Source: Sphingobacterium sp. HMA12 (lineage in GTDB: Bacteria; Bacteroidota; Bacteroidia; Sphingobacteriales; Sphingobacteriaceae). From it: a stretch of DNA of 64,000 bases. Each line of letters begins with the position of its first letter. The stretch's first letter is position 1. The notes under the pieces are model-generated. The model did no database searches, was not told the DNA's origin, and was given only the letters and a program-made list of their open reading frames with translations. The DNA is taken from contig NZ_BEYR01000001.1 of assembly GCF_002933815.1 (NCBI RefSeq), forward strand, positions 2,163,765-2,227,764. The letters run 5' to 3'. Of this stretch, positions 35,528 through 43,459 are shown one piece after another. Position numbers and translations under genes: made by a program.

Positions 35528-36311
35528 ATGGCGAAGTATCTTTTTGGCTATACATTTTATCGTATATGCTGATCGCTTCGTGCAAATTGCGCACCCGTAG
35601 TTTTTGTAAAATGTTTTGCCGATGCCGGTTAATGGTATTGATACTCAGACCTAGCTTCTCAGCAATGTCCTTACTGATCATCCCCCCTCTTACGCAATTC
35701 AAAACCTCCTTCTCACGTCGGCTCATGACATCCTTTACATCTTGATTATTGAATAAATAGACCTCTCCGTTTATCTGATTAAAGATATAGTTCTTGTTCC
35801 CATGTCGGTCTTCCCCATCGGGCAATAAGGTATAACAGCACAATGCCAACTGGGGAAACTCTTTACCGGAAGTATCCAAATAGACGATCTGATGTGACAT
35901 CAACATATTCTGCCCATCTTTCCCTTCCACACGGAGCACACTATTTGCCTGGTATTGAAAACGTTCTTTGGACTCTATGTTCTTCACCATATCAAGAAAC
36001 TGCAGTTCAAGTCTGTGTTTGACGGCCAGATCCTCAGGATGTACGCGCGCTAAGAAAAAGTCTTCCCAAATACTATTGATCTCCAATTTTCTATCAGGCG
36101 AAGACAGGTGCAGGCGCTCAGCTATCGCTCCCATGAAAGTAAAGCTCCAATTCGCCGTTAAATCACTTAGTACAACAATGCCATTATGGATCTCGGCATA
36201 AGTTTTGGCATATTGCTTATAGTGTTTTAAAACCGACAAGTCTACGCTCGTATTCCGGAGCCCTTTGCCAACAAGATTTTTATTTAATGCTTTTTTTAAA
36301 TCCGATTCCAT
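35526..36311 (-). CDS. LuxR family regulator with PAS-like sensing domain
   Basis: 261 residues. The N-terminal 190 residues look PAS-like (IVVLSDLTANWSFTFMGAIA, and VHPEDLAVKHRLELQFLDMV in the style of PAS-3 domains). The C-terminal helix-turn-helix is LuxR/GerE type: MSRREKEVLNCVRGGMISKD, KLGLSINTINRHRQNILQKL. No receiver domain. This type is common in Bacteroidota. It is the next gene after the large outer-membrane protein on the same strand, about 110 bp away. The signal is unknown. Confidence 0.88.
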   Translation of the reverse strand: MESDLKKALNKNLVGKGLRNTSVDLSVLKHYKQYAKTYAEIHNGIVVLSDLTANWSFTFMGAIAERLHLSSPDRKLEINSIWEDFFLARVHPEDLAVKHRLELQFLDMVKNIESKERFQYQANSVLRVEGKDGQNMLMSHQIVYLDTSGKEFPQLALCCYTLLPDGEDRHGNKNYIFNQINGEVYLFNNQDVKDVMSRREKEVLNCVRGGMISKDIAEKLGLSINTINRHRQNILQKLRVRNLHEAISIYDKMYSQKDTSP

Positions 36312-36420
36312 AGTTAAACATTTCGCAGGCTCATGGACATCCCTGTACCATTTTTAATTTATATACAACGTGACTGAGTTTTTCGCGACTCACTTGCTAG
36401 GTAAACATATACCCTTAACT

Positions 36421-38976
36421 TTAAAAAGAAAGACCGATCCGGATATAGGGCAAAGTCGCTTCTTTGCTAAAGCCCAGTACCCCCTGAATCGTAAGAAGCT
36501 CCCCGGGCATAAAATAAATTCCTCCGCCATAGCCCATGTGCCATGTATTTGAACTTTCCGCTGTCATCCAAACTCGCCCAACATCGTAAAACCCGATTGC
36601 ACCAACAGTTCCCGGAACAAGATAAGATGAATAACTGAACAGCTTCAAGCGCATGTCAAAATTATTGAATACAGCTGTTTTTCCTGTAAATCGTCTTGAA
36701 TTATATCCACGCAAGCTCATCTCACCACCAACCTGTGCGTGTTGATAAAAATAAGGATCTCCCCAAACAGCATCTACCCCTGTTCTATTCGCAAATGTGA
36801 TGTAGTCGTTAGCGACAGTTTTATAAAAGCTCATCACGTGCTGTAGCTTTGTATATTTCCGGGTTTCGCCGCCGATTTCGGCATTCCAGCCCAATCTGGT
36901 ATAGATATGTACACCTGATTTTGGATTTGCGGCATTATCACGTGAATCGTAATCCATCCCCCCTGTAAAGCCCGTAAAAAAATTACTTCCATAGATAGGT
37001 TCAACAGGAAATTCAGCCTTAAATTCCTCAAAGTATTTTCCTATATTATTAGCTTCTTTACTGTTGTAATATTCAGAAGATGAACCATAAAATAATTTTA
37101 GTTTAGGATTTAGATATTTTTCCAGAAAAATATCACTACTGACGATATCAAATCTATTTCGATAGTAAGAAATACTTCTTGAATCTGATTTTTCAAACAA
37201 GGTATTGTTTCCATAACCAAAAAAATTACTCAGATTTCTGGGGCCAAGTGATGAAAGATGAATAGAAAGATCCTGATCCGCAATTAATTTTTTAAAGTGA
37301 CCTTTATAATCAAACATAAATGATTCGCGCCCTGTCAAATAACTGGCCATAAATTGGTGCCGATATGCATAAGGCTTCTTCCTAAACCCCTGATTTTCGA
37401 TCAGATATCCCAATCCTAAAATCAGACCACGATCAACACCATAATCTAGATTGACTACGACTCCTTTACGGTCGTATACAAAATTATCGTACTCAAATTG
37501 GTGAATAGCAGTATCTGCGCTTAATTTTAACCGCACATTTTTATCAACCTGAATACCAGAACCCGGTTGATTTTTTGAGTCATAAATGTATACTTTACGA
37601 CCATTACTAAATTTATCAGAGGCACGGTACATGTCATCGCCTTTTCCACCTATCAAACGAACTTTGACAGGAGATCGGCCAGATCCATGTAGTTTAAATT
37701 CATCTGATCCGGCGATACCATAGATTCGGACTTCTTCCGTCTGTCCGGGCAAAAAAGTACGTTTCAAGAGTCTTCGCCCTTCGGATCCATCTTTTTTCTT
37801 GTTGTGTATATCAATGGTCACAGAACCATCTTTGTTGTAGTCAACATCAACAAACTCAGATTTGGCAGATAAAGGCAAATCGACGACACGAGCAAGAAAT
37901 CGATAATACGTTAGTCCACTCTGCATAAGTTCATCCCTTCTTGACCGAATATTTGTTTCCAGTTCCTTCGCACTTAATTTTACGATGGTATCCGGCATGG
38001 CCAACATAGCCCGATGGATCAGCGAATCCGTAAGCGTCTTCTGAACAAATTTTATTTCATCTATCCATTCATCCTCTGTCAGGTGGGTGAGAAAAAAGTG
38101 ATCAAAATGGCGGGCATTGAAATTCCAATGGGGCACATTACGTATATGGGGACTATAGGCCTGCAAATGGGCTTTTAACCATTGGTAGGAAAGTAACGTA
38201 GGAAATAAGCCTGATGTTTTATAATACACCTTATCCCGATCTCGCGGTACAGGTGTATAAATCTTCTTACCTTTTTCTTTTTCGGGATCCCAACGCCAAT
38301 TATCCTCATGACGATCCCAATCTCCCAATGCAAAATCAAGTAATCTTGAACGTAAAGTTAGTTTTTGATCAATTTGCGTATCATTATCTTCTAGCACTTT
38401 CCGAATGACTTTTGCACTATTGTCAGTTTTTTCGTCTTCAAAGGGGGTACGGGGCTCAAACATATAAGGCCTATTTTTAAATACCTCCCGATATTCACCG
38501 AATCCCGGATCATCTCCAACGAAAACAAGTTCGGGAGATGAATGTGGAATACCCAAAGCCGTATTAAACGGAGGAACAGTTAATGCACCAAATGGATGAT
38601 GTATTGAAATCTGATCCTGAACAATATCTTTTGCAAATGTCTTTCGAAGGCTTTCAGGAAGACTCCGTTCTGGATATTTCTGAATGGACCTTAATACCCA
38701 TTCCCTCCCTGAGGAATCGGCCATCCGAAGCGATTGGGTTTGCATCCCCCCACCCAGTTTGACTATACGGAGCCCCCCTTTTTCCATTTTAAGATCCATT
38801 CTACGCATTTTTACGGGCGTATTATATAATTTACGATAGCTGTCGCCCAACCAGAACCGATGAACCAGCCCCACTCGGTCATACTCAGGGGCGATGACAG
38901 TTGTTATGCTATCAACTTGCTGAGCATATGAGCTCAAAGCACAACAGCACGTAATCAATGTTAGGATTCTTCTCAT
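36421..38976 (-). CDS. Omp85/BamA-like outer membrane barrel with periplasmic kinase-like domain
   Basis: 851 residues from MRRILTLITCCCALSSYAQ (signal peptide). The C-terminal half (about 480-851) is a surface-antigen/D15-type barrel (MDYDSRDNAANPKSGVHIYT, RGYNSRRFTGKTAVFNNFDM, ending LPYIRIGLSF). The N-terminal half has GGGMQTQSLRM and a beta strand WVLRSIQK at about 77-100, then LGDWDRHEDNWRW at about 217-229 and PVPRDRDKVYY at 242-252. G-D-x-D-R-H-x-x-N followed by D-x-D recalls the catalytic and metal motifs of HipA/Fam20-like atypical kinases. A Gly-Asp-rich IGGKGDDMY lies near 442-450, like an RTX calcium repeat. POTRA-like repeats are not obvious. Kinase activity is an inference; the barrel is well supported. 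Confidence 0.85.
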   Translation of the reverse strand: MRRILTLITCCCALSSYAQQVDSITTVIAPEYDRVGLVHRFWLGDSYRKLYNTPVKMRRMDLKMEKGGLRIVKLGGGMQTQSLRMADSSGREWVLRSIQKYPERSLPESLRKTFAKDIVQDQISIHHPFGALTVPPFNTALGIPHSSPELVFVGDDPGFGEYREVFKNRPYMFEPRTPFEDEKTDNSAKVIRKVLEDNDTQIDQKLTLRSRLLDFALGDWDRHEDNWRWDPEKEKGKKIYTPVPRDRDKVYYKTSGLFPTLLSYQWLKAHLQAYSPHIRNVPHWNFNARHFDHFFLTHLTEDEWIDEIKFVQKTLTDSLIHRAMLAMPDTIVKLSAKELETNIRSRRDELMQSGLTYYRFLARVVDLPLSAKSEFVDVDYNKDGSVTIDIHNKKKDGSEGRRLLKRTFLPGQTEEVRIYGIAGSDEFKLHGSGRSPVKVRLIGGKGDDMYRASDKFSNGRKVYIYDSKNQPGSGIQVDKNVRLKLSADTAIHQFEYDNFVYDRKGVVVNLDYGVDRGLILGLGYLIENQGFRKKPYAYRHQFMASYLTGRESFMFDYKGHFKKLIADQDLSIHLSSLGPRNLSNFFGYGNNTLFEKSDSRSISYYRNRFDIVSSDIFLEKYLNPKLKLFYGSSSEYYNSKEANNIGKYFEEFKAEFPVEPIYGSNFFTGFTGGMDYDSRDNAANPKSGVHIYTRLGWNAEIGGETRKYTKLQHVMSFYKTVANDYITFANRTGVDAVWGDPYFYQHAQVGGEMSLRGYNSRRFTGKTAVFNNFDMRLKLFSYSSYLVPGTVGAIGFYDVGRVWMTAESSNTWHMGYGGGIYFMPGELLTIQGVLGFSKEATLPYIRIGLSF

Positions 38977-39134
38977 ATTTCTTAAGTCGGTCGTCAGGAA
39001 AAACATGGTTAAAGTTCACATTTTAAAGTATGGAATCAAAAACTTTCTGCTCCTTTTTTAGTTTAAACCAATATTTTTTTAATTAATTTATTCATGAAAG
39101 AAGAGTGATCATCATACCAATAACCGCATCAAAA

Positions 39135-39581
39135 TTACACATCCAATAAACGACGATGATAATTGATCTGCCCCAAATGGTAGGTTAAATGTGTCGTTAA
39201 ATGCACCAACAAATATTCCGTTGTTGTCTTCTCCTCAAACACTAATATGGGGTATATTGTGGCAAGGTCATCCTGATTAAGCTTATCCAAAGCCAGATCA
39301 ACGACGCTGATGGTATTGTCTATACCATCTAAAAGTACTGATCTTGGAATATCCCGCAGCGTAAACTCAGCCTCCCTATCTCTGATATAGCCTGTTTTTC
39401 CGATCTCTGCTCCAATATACGTTTGTAAATTGCCAATTAAATGTAAACATAAATTTCCCGCTGAATTCGCAATACCATGATCAACAATCCAGATATTCGC
39501 TTCTTGTCTATAAGATGCAATTTCTGTTTTCAATCTATTCAGATCCCTATAAAAAAGACTTTTCAATGTTTTTACAAGCAT
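39135..39581 (-). CDS. DinB superfamily (DUF1572-like) protein
   Basis: 148 residues forming a four-helix bundle. Candidate metal histidines are in NLCLHLIGNLQTYIGAEIG and HLTTHLTYHLGQINYHRRLL, matching the three-histidine site of DinB-type proteins. Members have been linked to small-thiol transfer and stress, but the reaction here is unknown. It is isolated, with 158 bp to the large outer-membrane gene. A second DinB-like protein lies at 9450-10010; the two are not close relatives by eye. Confidence 0.85.
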   Translation of the reverse strand: MLVKTLKSLFYRDLNRLKTEIASYRQEANIWIVDHGIANSAGNLCLHLIGNLQTYIGAEIGKTGYIRDREAEFTLRDIPRSVLLDGIDNTISVVDLALDKLNQDDLATIYPILVFEEKTTTEYLLVHLTTHLTYHLGQINYHRRLLDV

Positions 39582-39787
39582 AATCTAATTTTAATAGCAT
39601 ACCGCTGGCATTTCTTAATCAAAACTACCGATTTCACAATACTAATTGGCTCTTTATACATAGAATAAAACGAAAAAATTGCCTCAACCGATTGTAATTT
39701 TGAAAAGATGGATCTAAACCTGTTGAAAGTACATCCATTAAATATTCATCAGATATCGTATTTTTACTTGTACCAATAAAGTAATCA

Positions 39788-40063
39788 ATGCTTATGTTTC
39801 CAAAATTTCCGAGAACAACCTGGATCATCTTCTTGATAGTAACAGTCACCATTACCCTACTATTTTCGAAATGCGAAAGTCCTTCGGATGGCAATGATGC
39901 CCTTGGTTTTCCCTTTCCCTTTTATACTTATTTAGGCGGAAGGCGTTACCCAGAACCACCGGACAGAACATATTTCAACGGCATATATCTTCTTCTGAAC
40001 CTTATCATCTATTTTGGGATCGCCTGGCTATTAAGTTACGCGATAAAAAAAATCCGAAGATAA
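39788..40063 (+). CDS. Small membrane protein, unknown function
   Basis: 91 residues with two predicted membrane helices: TTWIIFLIVTVTITLLFS near the N-terminus and IYLLLNLIIYFGIAWLLSYA near the C-terminus, joined by a short extracytoplasmic loop with several prolines and aromatics (FPFPFYTYLGGRRYPEPPD). It ends KKIRR, a positively charged cytoplasmic tail. The 5' end overlaps nothing. It is divergent from the DinB-like gene. Not assigned to a family. Confidence 0.6.
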   Translation: MLMFPKFPRTTWIIFLIVTVTITLLFSKCESPSDGNDALGFPFPFYTYLGGRRYPEPPDRTYFNGIYLLLNLIIYFGIAWLLSYAIKKIRR

Positions 40064-40162
40064 AAGGTTAAAGAAAATAACGTGAGCAGTACAAATTAAA
40101 CAACATATAATTGGTAAACAAATTCTTACAACTTAAATTTACATTGCTTGATTGCTGTCATT

Positions 40163-41449
40163 ATGAAAAAAAACACACAGATAACCAACCTGAGTATAGA
40201 ATCCGCTGGTTTACCTAAAGATCCAAAATTGGTCATTGCTGAATATATATGGAACGGCTTTGACGCAAAAGCTACTGAAGTTGATATTGTAATTGAGAGC
40301 AACGAACTTGGTTATATAAACAGTATTGGCATCAGCGATAATGGAGAGGGTATCGTTTTCGATACACTATCCTATTCATTTGGTAATTTTCTCGATTCAG
40401 TAAAGAAAAATAGCATCAAGCGAAGTTCCTATACACGAGGAAAGAAAGGAAAAGGCAGATTTTCTTTTTCGTTGTTTGCGACAAGAGCGATTTGGAATAC
40501 AATTGTAAAAGAAGAAGATTTAAAAACATACCGCATACAGATTGATCGGGACAGCAAAGAACAATATGACGTTAGCGAAAGTACTCTTGTAGAAAATCAA
40601 AAGACAGGTACTCAAGTGAGATTAGAGGGCGTTTTCGGGCTAAATTCATCTTATTTGGAATCGAAAGAATTTATAGATTTCATGGCGCAGGAATTTGGCT
40701 GGTTTCTATACCTTAACCGCGATTTAGGTTATGTAATACGAATTAATGGAGCGCAGTTGATATATGATCATCTGATTCAAGAAACGGATCTACTGTCATG
40801 GACTTTATATAGTACTGAAGATGGTCCCTCCTACACGTTTCAGGTCAATTACATTCGTTGGAACCAACAGATTGGAGATCGATATTACTATTATTTGCGC
40901 AACAGCGAAAAAAGAGAAATTGCAAAAGTCCTCAGTAGCTTTAACAATAATGCAATAGAATTCCATCACTCGGTTTATGTGACATCCGATTTTTTTGACG
41001 TTTTTGAACAAGAAGATATCAGCGTCTCTTCAGACGTAAATCTCTTCACTGGCAAAGAGAAACAAGTTGTCTACCGTAATTTGCTTGCTGAATTGCGCGA
41101 TTTTCTAGACCGCAAGCAGAAAAAATACATTCGTGAAAACGCTGTTGCTGTCAAACTCAGTGAATTGGAAAAGAAAGGTTTTCTGCCCGCTTACGGGCAA
41201 ACGGACAACGACAAAAAAAGAAAAGAAATATTGCTTGCATTGCTGCAGGAAATCTACATCATAGATCCGCGCATCTTCTACGGAGTCAAAACCGACCTGA
41301 TCCGTACCTATTTAGGTTTCCTAGATCTCCTACTACAAACAGAGAAAAACGCAGACATCCTGCCCATACTAGAAAAAGCGTTTCCATTGTCAGATAAAGA
41401 AAGAAGCCGAATAAAACAGCTCCTAATACCTCGCAATAATCTCAACTAA
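40163..41449 (+). CDS. GHKL (histidine kinase-like) ATPase, possibly C-terminally truncated
   Basis: 428 residues from MKKNTQITNLSIES. The GHKL ATP site is clear: VIAEYIWNGFDAKATEV (N-box), IGISDNGEGI (G1) and TRGKKGKGRFSFSLF (G2), as in MORC/Hsp90-like ATPases. The rest is helical and ends LLIPRNNLN. Similar proteins I recall are much longer and continue with a helical and nuclease-like part. Just after the stop, another frame continues LAIISTKELF before stopping at 41469, so a frameshift near 41428 may have removed the C-terminal part. Such ATPases occur in DNA repair and phage defence; no partner gene is seen here. Confidence 0.8.
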   Translation: MKKNTQITNLSIESAGLPKDPKLVIAEYIWNGFDAKATEVDIVIESNELGYINSIGISDNGEGIVFDTLSYSFGNFLDSVKKNSIKRSSYTRGKKGKGRFSFSLFATRAIWNTIVKEEDLKTYRIQIDRDSKEQYDVSESTLVENQKTGTQVRLEGVFGLNSSYLESKEFIDFMAQEFGWFLYLNRDLGYVIRINGAQLIYDHLIQETDLLSWTLYSTEDGPSYTFQVNYIRWNQQIGDRYYYYLRNSEKREIAKVLSSFNNNAIEFHHSVYVTSDFFDVFEQEDISVSSDVNLFTGKEKQVVYRNLLAELRDFLDRKQKKYIRENAVAVKLSELEKKGFLPAYGQTDNDKKRKEILLALLQEIYIIDPRIFYGVKTDLIRTYLGFLDLLLQTEKNADILPILEKAFPLSDKERSRIKQLLIPRNNLN

Positions 41450-41533
41450 GGAGCTATTTAAGTGCATTTGAAAGGCATTTTTATTTAATGACTTTAAGAT
41501 GTCATTAAATAAAATAAAAAATTAGAATTTTGC

Positions 41534-41546
41534 TTAACACTGTTAA
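41534..41546. promoter_or_regulatory. TetR operator candidate, copy 1 (tetR promoter)
   Basis: TTAACACTGTTAA, a 13-bp near-perfect palindrome 19 bp upstream of the tetR ATG. Matches copies at 42201 and 42293 around the adaptor start. Suggests autoregulation. Confidence 0.7.
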
Positions 41547-41565
41547 ATCATTTATGCATTAAGGC

Positions 41566-42165
41566 ATGGGTAGTAAAGAACGCATACAACGTCTCAAAGA
41601 TGAGAATAGAGCCAATATTCTCGACGCCGCTCTTCAAATCGTGAAAGATGAGGGATGGCAAGCGTTGAGCATGCGTAAAATCGCAGATATTATTGAATAT
41701 ACCGCCCCTATGATTTACGAGTATTTCGCGAATAAAGATGCAATTTTAAATGAACTCGCCAACCAAGGTTATCTCTTACTTGCCAAAAAAGTCAGACAAG
41801 CAAAATCAACTCAAACCGACCTGGAGAAACAATTGGAAGCGATGTGGTTCAGTTATTGGGACTTTGCATTCGAGGAGCGTGAATTGTACCAGCTCATGTT
41901 TGGCGTTGGAACAGCTTGCTGTGGGTTTGAAAAGACTTATAAGTGTGCGGAATCTCATGGTAGATTGATCAGTGATGTGATTCGTGAGATCATGAAGGAT
42001 AAAAGTCCCTCAGAAGATTTAATCTGTCGGAAATATTTCACATACTGGTCAATTATACACGGATTGATTTCAATCAATTTGGTTAATCAGGGGAATGGTG
42101 AAAATACCAACCAAGAGGTTCTAAAAGATGCAATCTACGGTATTACTCGCTCGCTTACTGACTAA
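41566..42165 (+). CDS. TetR family regulator of the adjacent RND pump
   Basis: 199 residues. The N-terminal helix-turn-helix is IQRLKDENRANILDAALQIV, ALSMRKIADIIEYTAPMIYE, YFANKDAIL. The ligand-binding part has LEKQLEAMWFSYWDFAFEER, typical of TetR domains that include a WHG-like segment. It is followed at 78 bp by the RND adaptor gene and flanked by three matching palindromes, so it probably represses both itself and the pump, as AcrR or MexR-like systems do. A cluster of cysteines (GTACCGF, CAES) is a possible sensing feature. Confidence 0.93.
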   Translation: MGSKERIQRLKDENRANILDAALQIVKDEGWQALSMRKIADIIEYTAPMIYEYFANKDAILNELANQGYLLLAKKVRQAKSTQTDLEKQLEAMWFSYWDFAFEERELYQLMFGVGTACCGFEKTYKCAESHGRLISDVIREIMKDKSPSEDLICRKYFTYWSIIHGLISINLVNQGNGENTNQEVLKDAIYGITRSLTD

Positions 42166-42200
42166 ATTTTTTTATACAAAAAAATACAACGTTAAAAAAT

Positions 42201-42213
42201 CTAACACCGTTAA
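42201..42213. promoter_or_regulatory. TetR operator candidate, copy 2 (pump promoter)
   Basis: CTAACACCGTTAA, degenerate copy (two mismatches) of TTAACACTGTTAA, 30 bp upstream of the adaptor ATG. Confidence 0.55.
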
Positions 42214-42243
42214 ATACACCAAAACTTCAATTTTTAATATCAC

Positions 42244-43440
42244 ATGAAAACAAATGTATCACCAAGTCTTAAGAAGATTTACATTCCAGCACTTAACAGT
42301 GTTAAACGAATTAATATCGTAAAGACAGCATATGTGCTTAGTGCAATCTTTTTATACAGCTGTTCAACAGGAAATAGCAAACCTATCGATCCTCCTCCTG
42401 TTAGCGTACCTGTTGTTGCCATTGAAAATGGCAACGAGACAGTTTATCAGGAATATCCGGCAACAATAGAAGCTTCGGCAAATATCGAGATCAGACCTCA
42501 GGTTGAGGGGATTTTGGAACAGATTTTTGTCGATGAGGGTGCGAAAGTCAGCAAAGGACAGGCGCTTTTTAAAATTAATGACCGACCATACCAAGAGCAA
42601 TTGAATCAGGCCAAAGCCAATTTATTAGCTGCAAAAGCTGCTTTGGAAAACGCTGAACTGGAAGTTGAGAAAAAAACAAAATTGGTCAATACCAAAGTAT
42701 TGACTGACTTTCAATTAAAGACAGCAATCAGTGCGCGCAATGCAGCTAAAGCGAATGTTCAATTGGCAGTATCTGCAGTGGAGACTGCTAAAATCAATGT
42801 AGGTTATACACTGATCCGCGCTTCTGCCGAAGGATATATCGGAAGGCTACAAAGAAAACAAGGAAGTTTAGTGGGCCCAACAGATACACAGCCCCTGACA
42901 GCGCTGTCAAATGTTAGGGATCTCCACGTTTATTTCTCATTGGGAGAAAATGATTTTATTGCTTTTAAAAATAATACGGAAGGTAACAGTCTTCAACAAA
43001 AATTAAACAACCTCCCTCCGATCAGTTTGGTACTTTCCGATCAGACCATCTACGATCAAAAAGGAAAAATAGATATGGTCGATGGTCAGTTTGACAAAAA
43101 CACAGGTGCGATTACGTTACGCGCGACATTCAGTAATCCTGAAGGAGTTTTACGTAATGGAAATACTGGTCGTGTCCGGCTACAGAAGAAATACGATCAG
43201 GCTTTATTGGTGCCACAACTCGCTACACTTGAAATGCAAGACAAGATCTTTGTGTATACTGTCGGAAAGGAAAATAAAGTTGTACAGCAGCCCATCACTG
43301 TCATTGGAAAAAGTGGTTCAAACTATCTCGTAAGTAAAGGAATCAGTGCCGGAGACCGTATTGTCTATAAAGGGATAGATCTATTGCAAGATGGACAAAA
43401 AATCACACCGCAACCATTATCAAAAGACAGCATCAATTAA
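42244..43440 (+). CDS. RND efflux periplasmic adaptor lipoprotein (system 1)
   Basis: 398 residues. The signal sequence ends with a lipobox LYSC (cysteine 40), preceded by an unusually long N-region of about 27 residues. Biotinyl-lipoyl-like hairpin (ASANIEIRPQVEGILEQIFV, GAKVSKGQALFKINDRPYQE), coiled-coil (LLAAKAALENAELEVEKKT), and membrane-proximal domain with GFDKNTGAITLRATFSNPEG-type motif (here DGQFDKNTGAITLRATF). It links the pump to the outer-membrane channel. A third TetR-type palindrome lies in codons 17-21. First gene of the operon adaptor, pump, channel. Confidence 0.95.
   Translation: MKTNVSPSLKKIYIPALNSVKRINIVKTAYVLSAIFLYSCSTGNSKPIDPPPVSVPVVAIENGNETVYQEYPATIEASANIEIRPQVEGILEQIFVDEGAKVSKGQALFKINDRPYQEQLNQAKANLLAAKAALENAELEVEKKTKLVNTKVLTDFQLKTAISARNAAKANVQLAVSAVETAKINVGYTLIRASAEGYIGRLQRKQGSLVGPTDTQPLTALSNVRDLHVYFSLGENDFIAFKNNTEGNSLQQKLNNLPPISLVLSDQTIYDQKGKIDMVDGQFDKNTGAITLRATFSNPEGVLRNGNTGRVRLQKKYDQALLVPQLATLEMQDKIFVYTVGKENKVVQQPITVIGKSGSNYLVSKGISAGDRIVYKGIDLLQDGQKITPQPLSKDSIN
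42293..42305. promoter_or_regulatory. TetR operator candidate, copy 3 (inside 5' coding region)
   Basis: TTAACAGTGTTAA, a perfect palindrome inside the first 21 codons of the adaptor gene. A roadblock-type operator or a leftover from an earlier start is possible. Confidence 0.55.
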
Positions 43441-43459
43441 TATTATAAACGACAAACTT

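Noticed and set aside
1..41449. DUF4011 helicase and GHKL ATPase as one defence island
   Set aside because: They are 35 kb apart, with ordinary metabolic and transport genes between them, so no link is supported.
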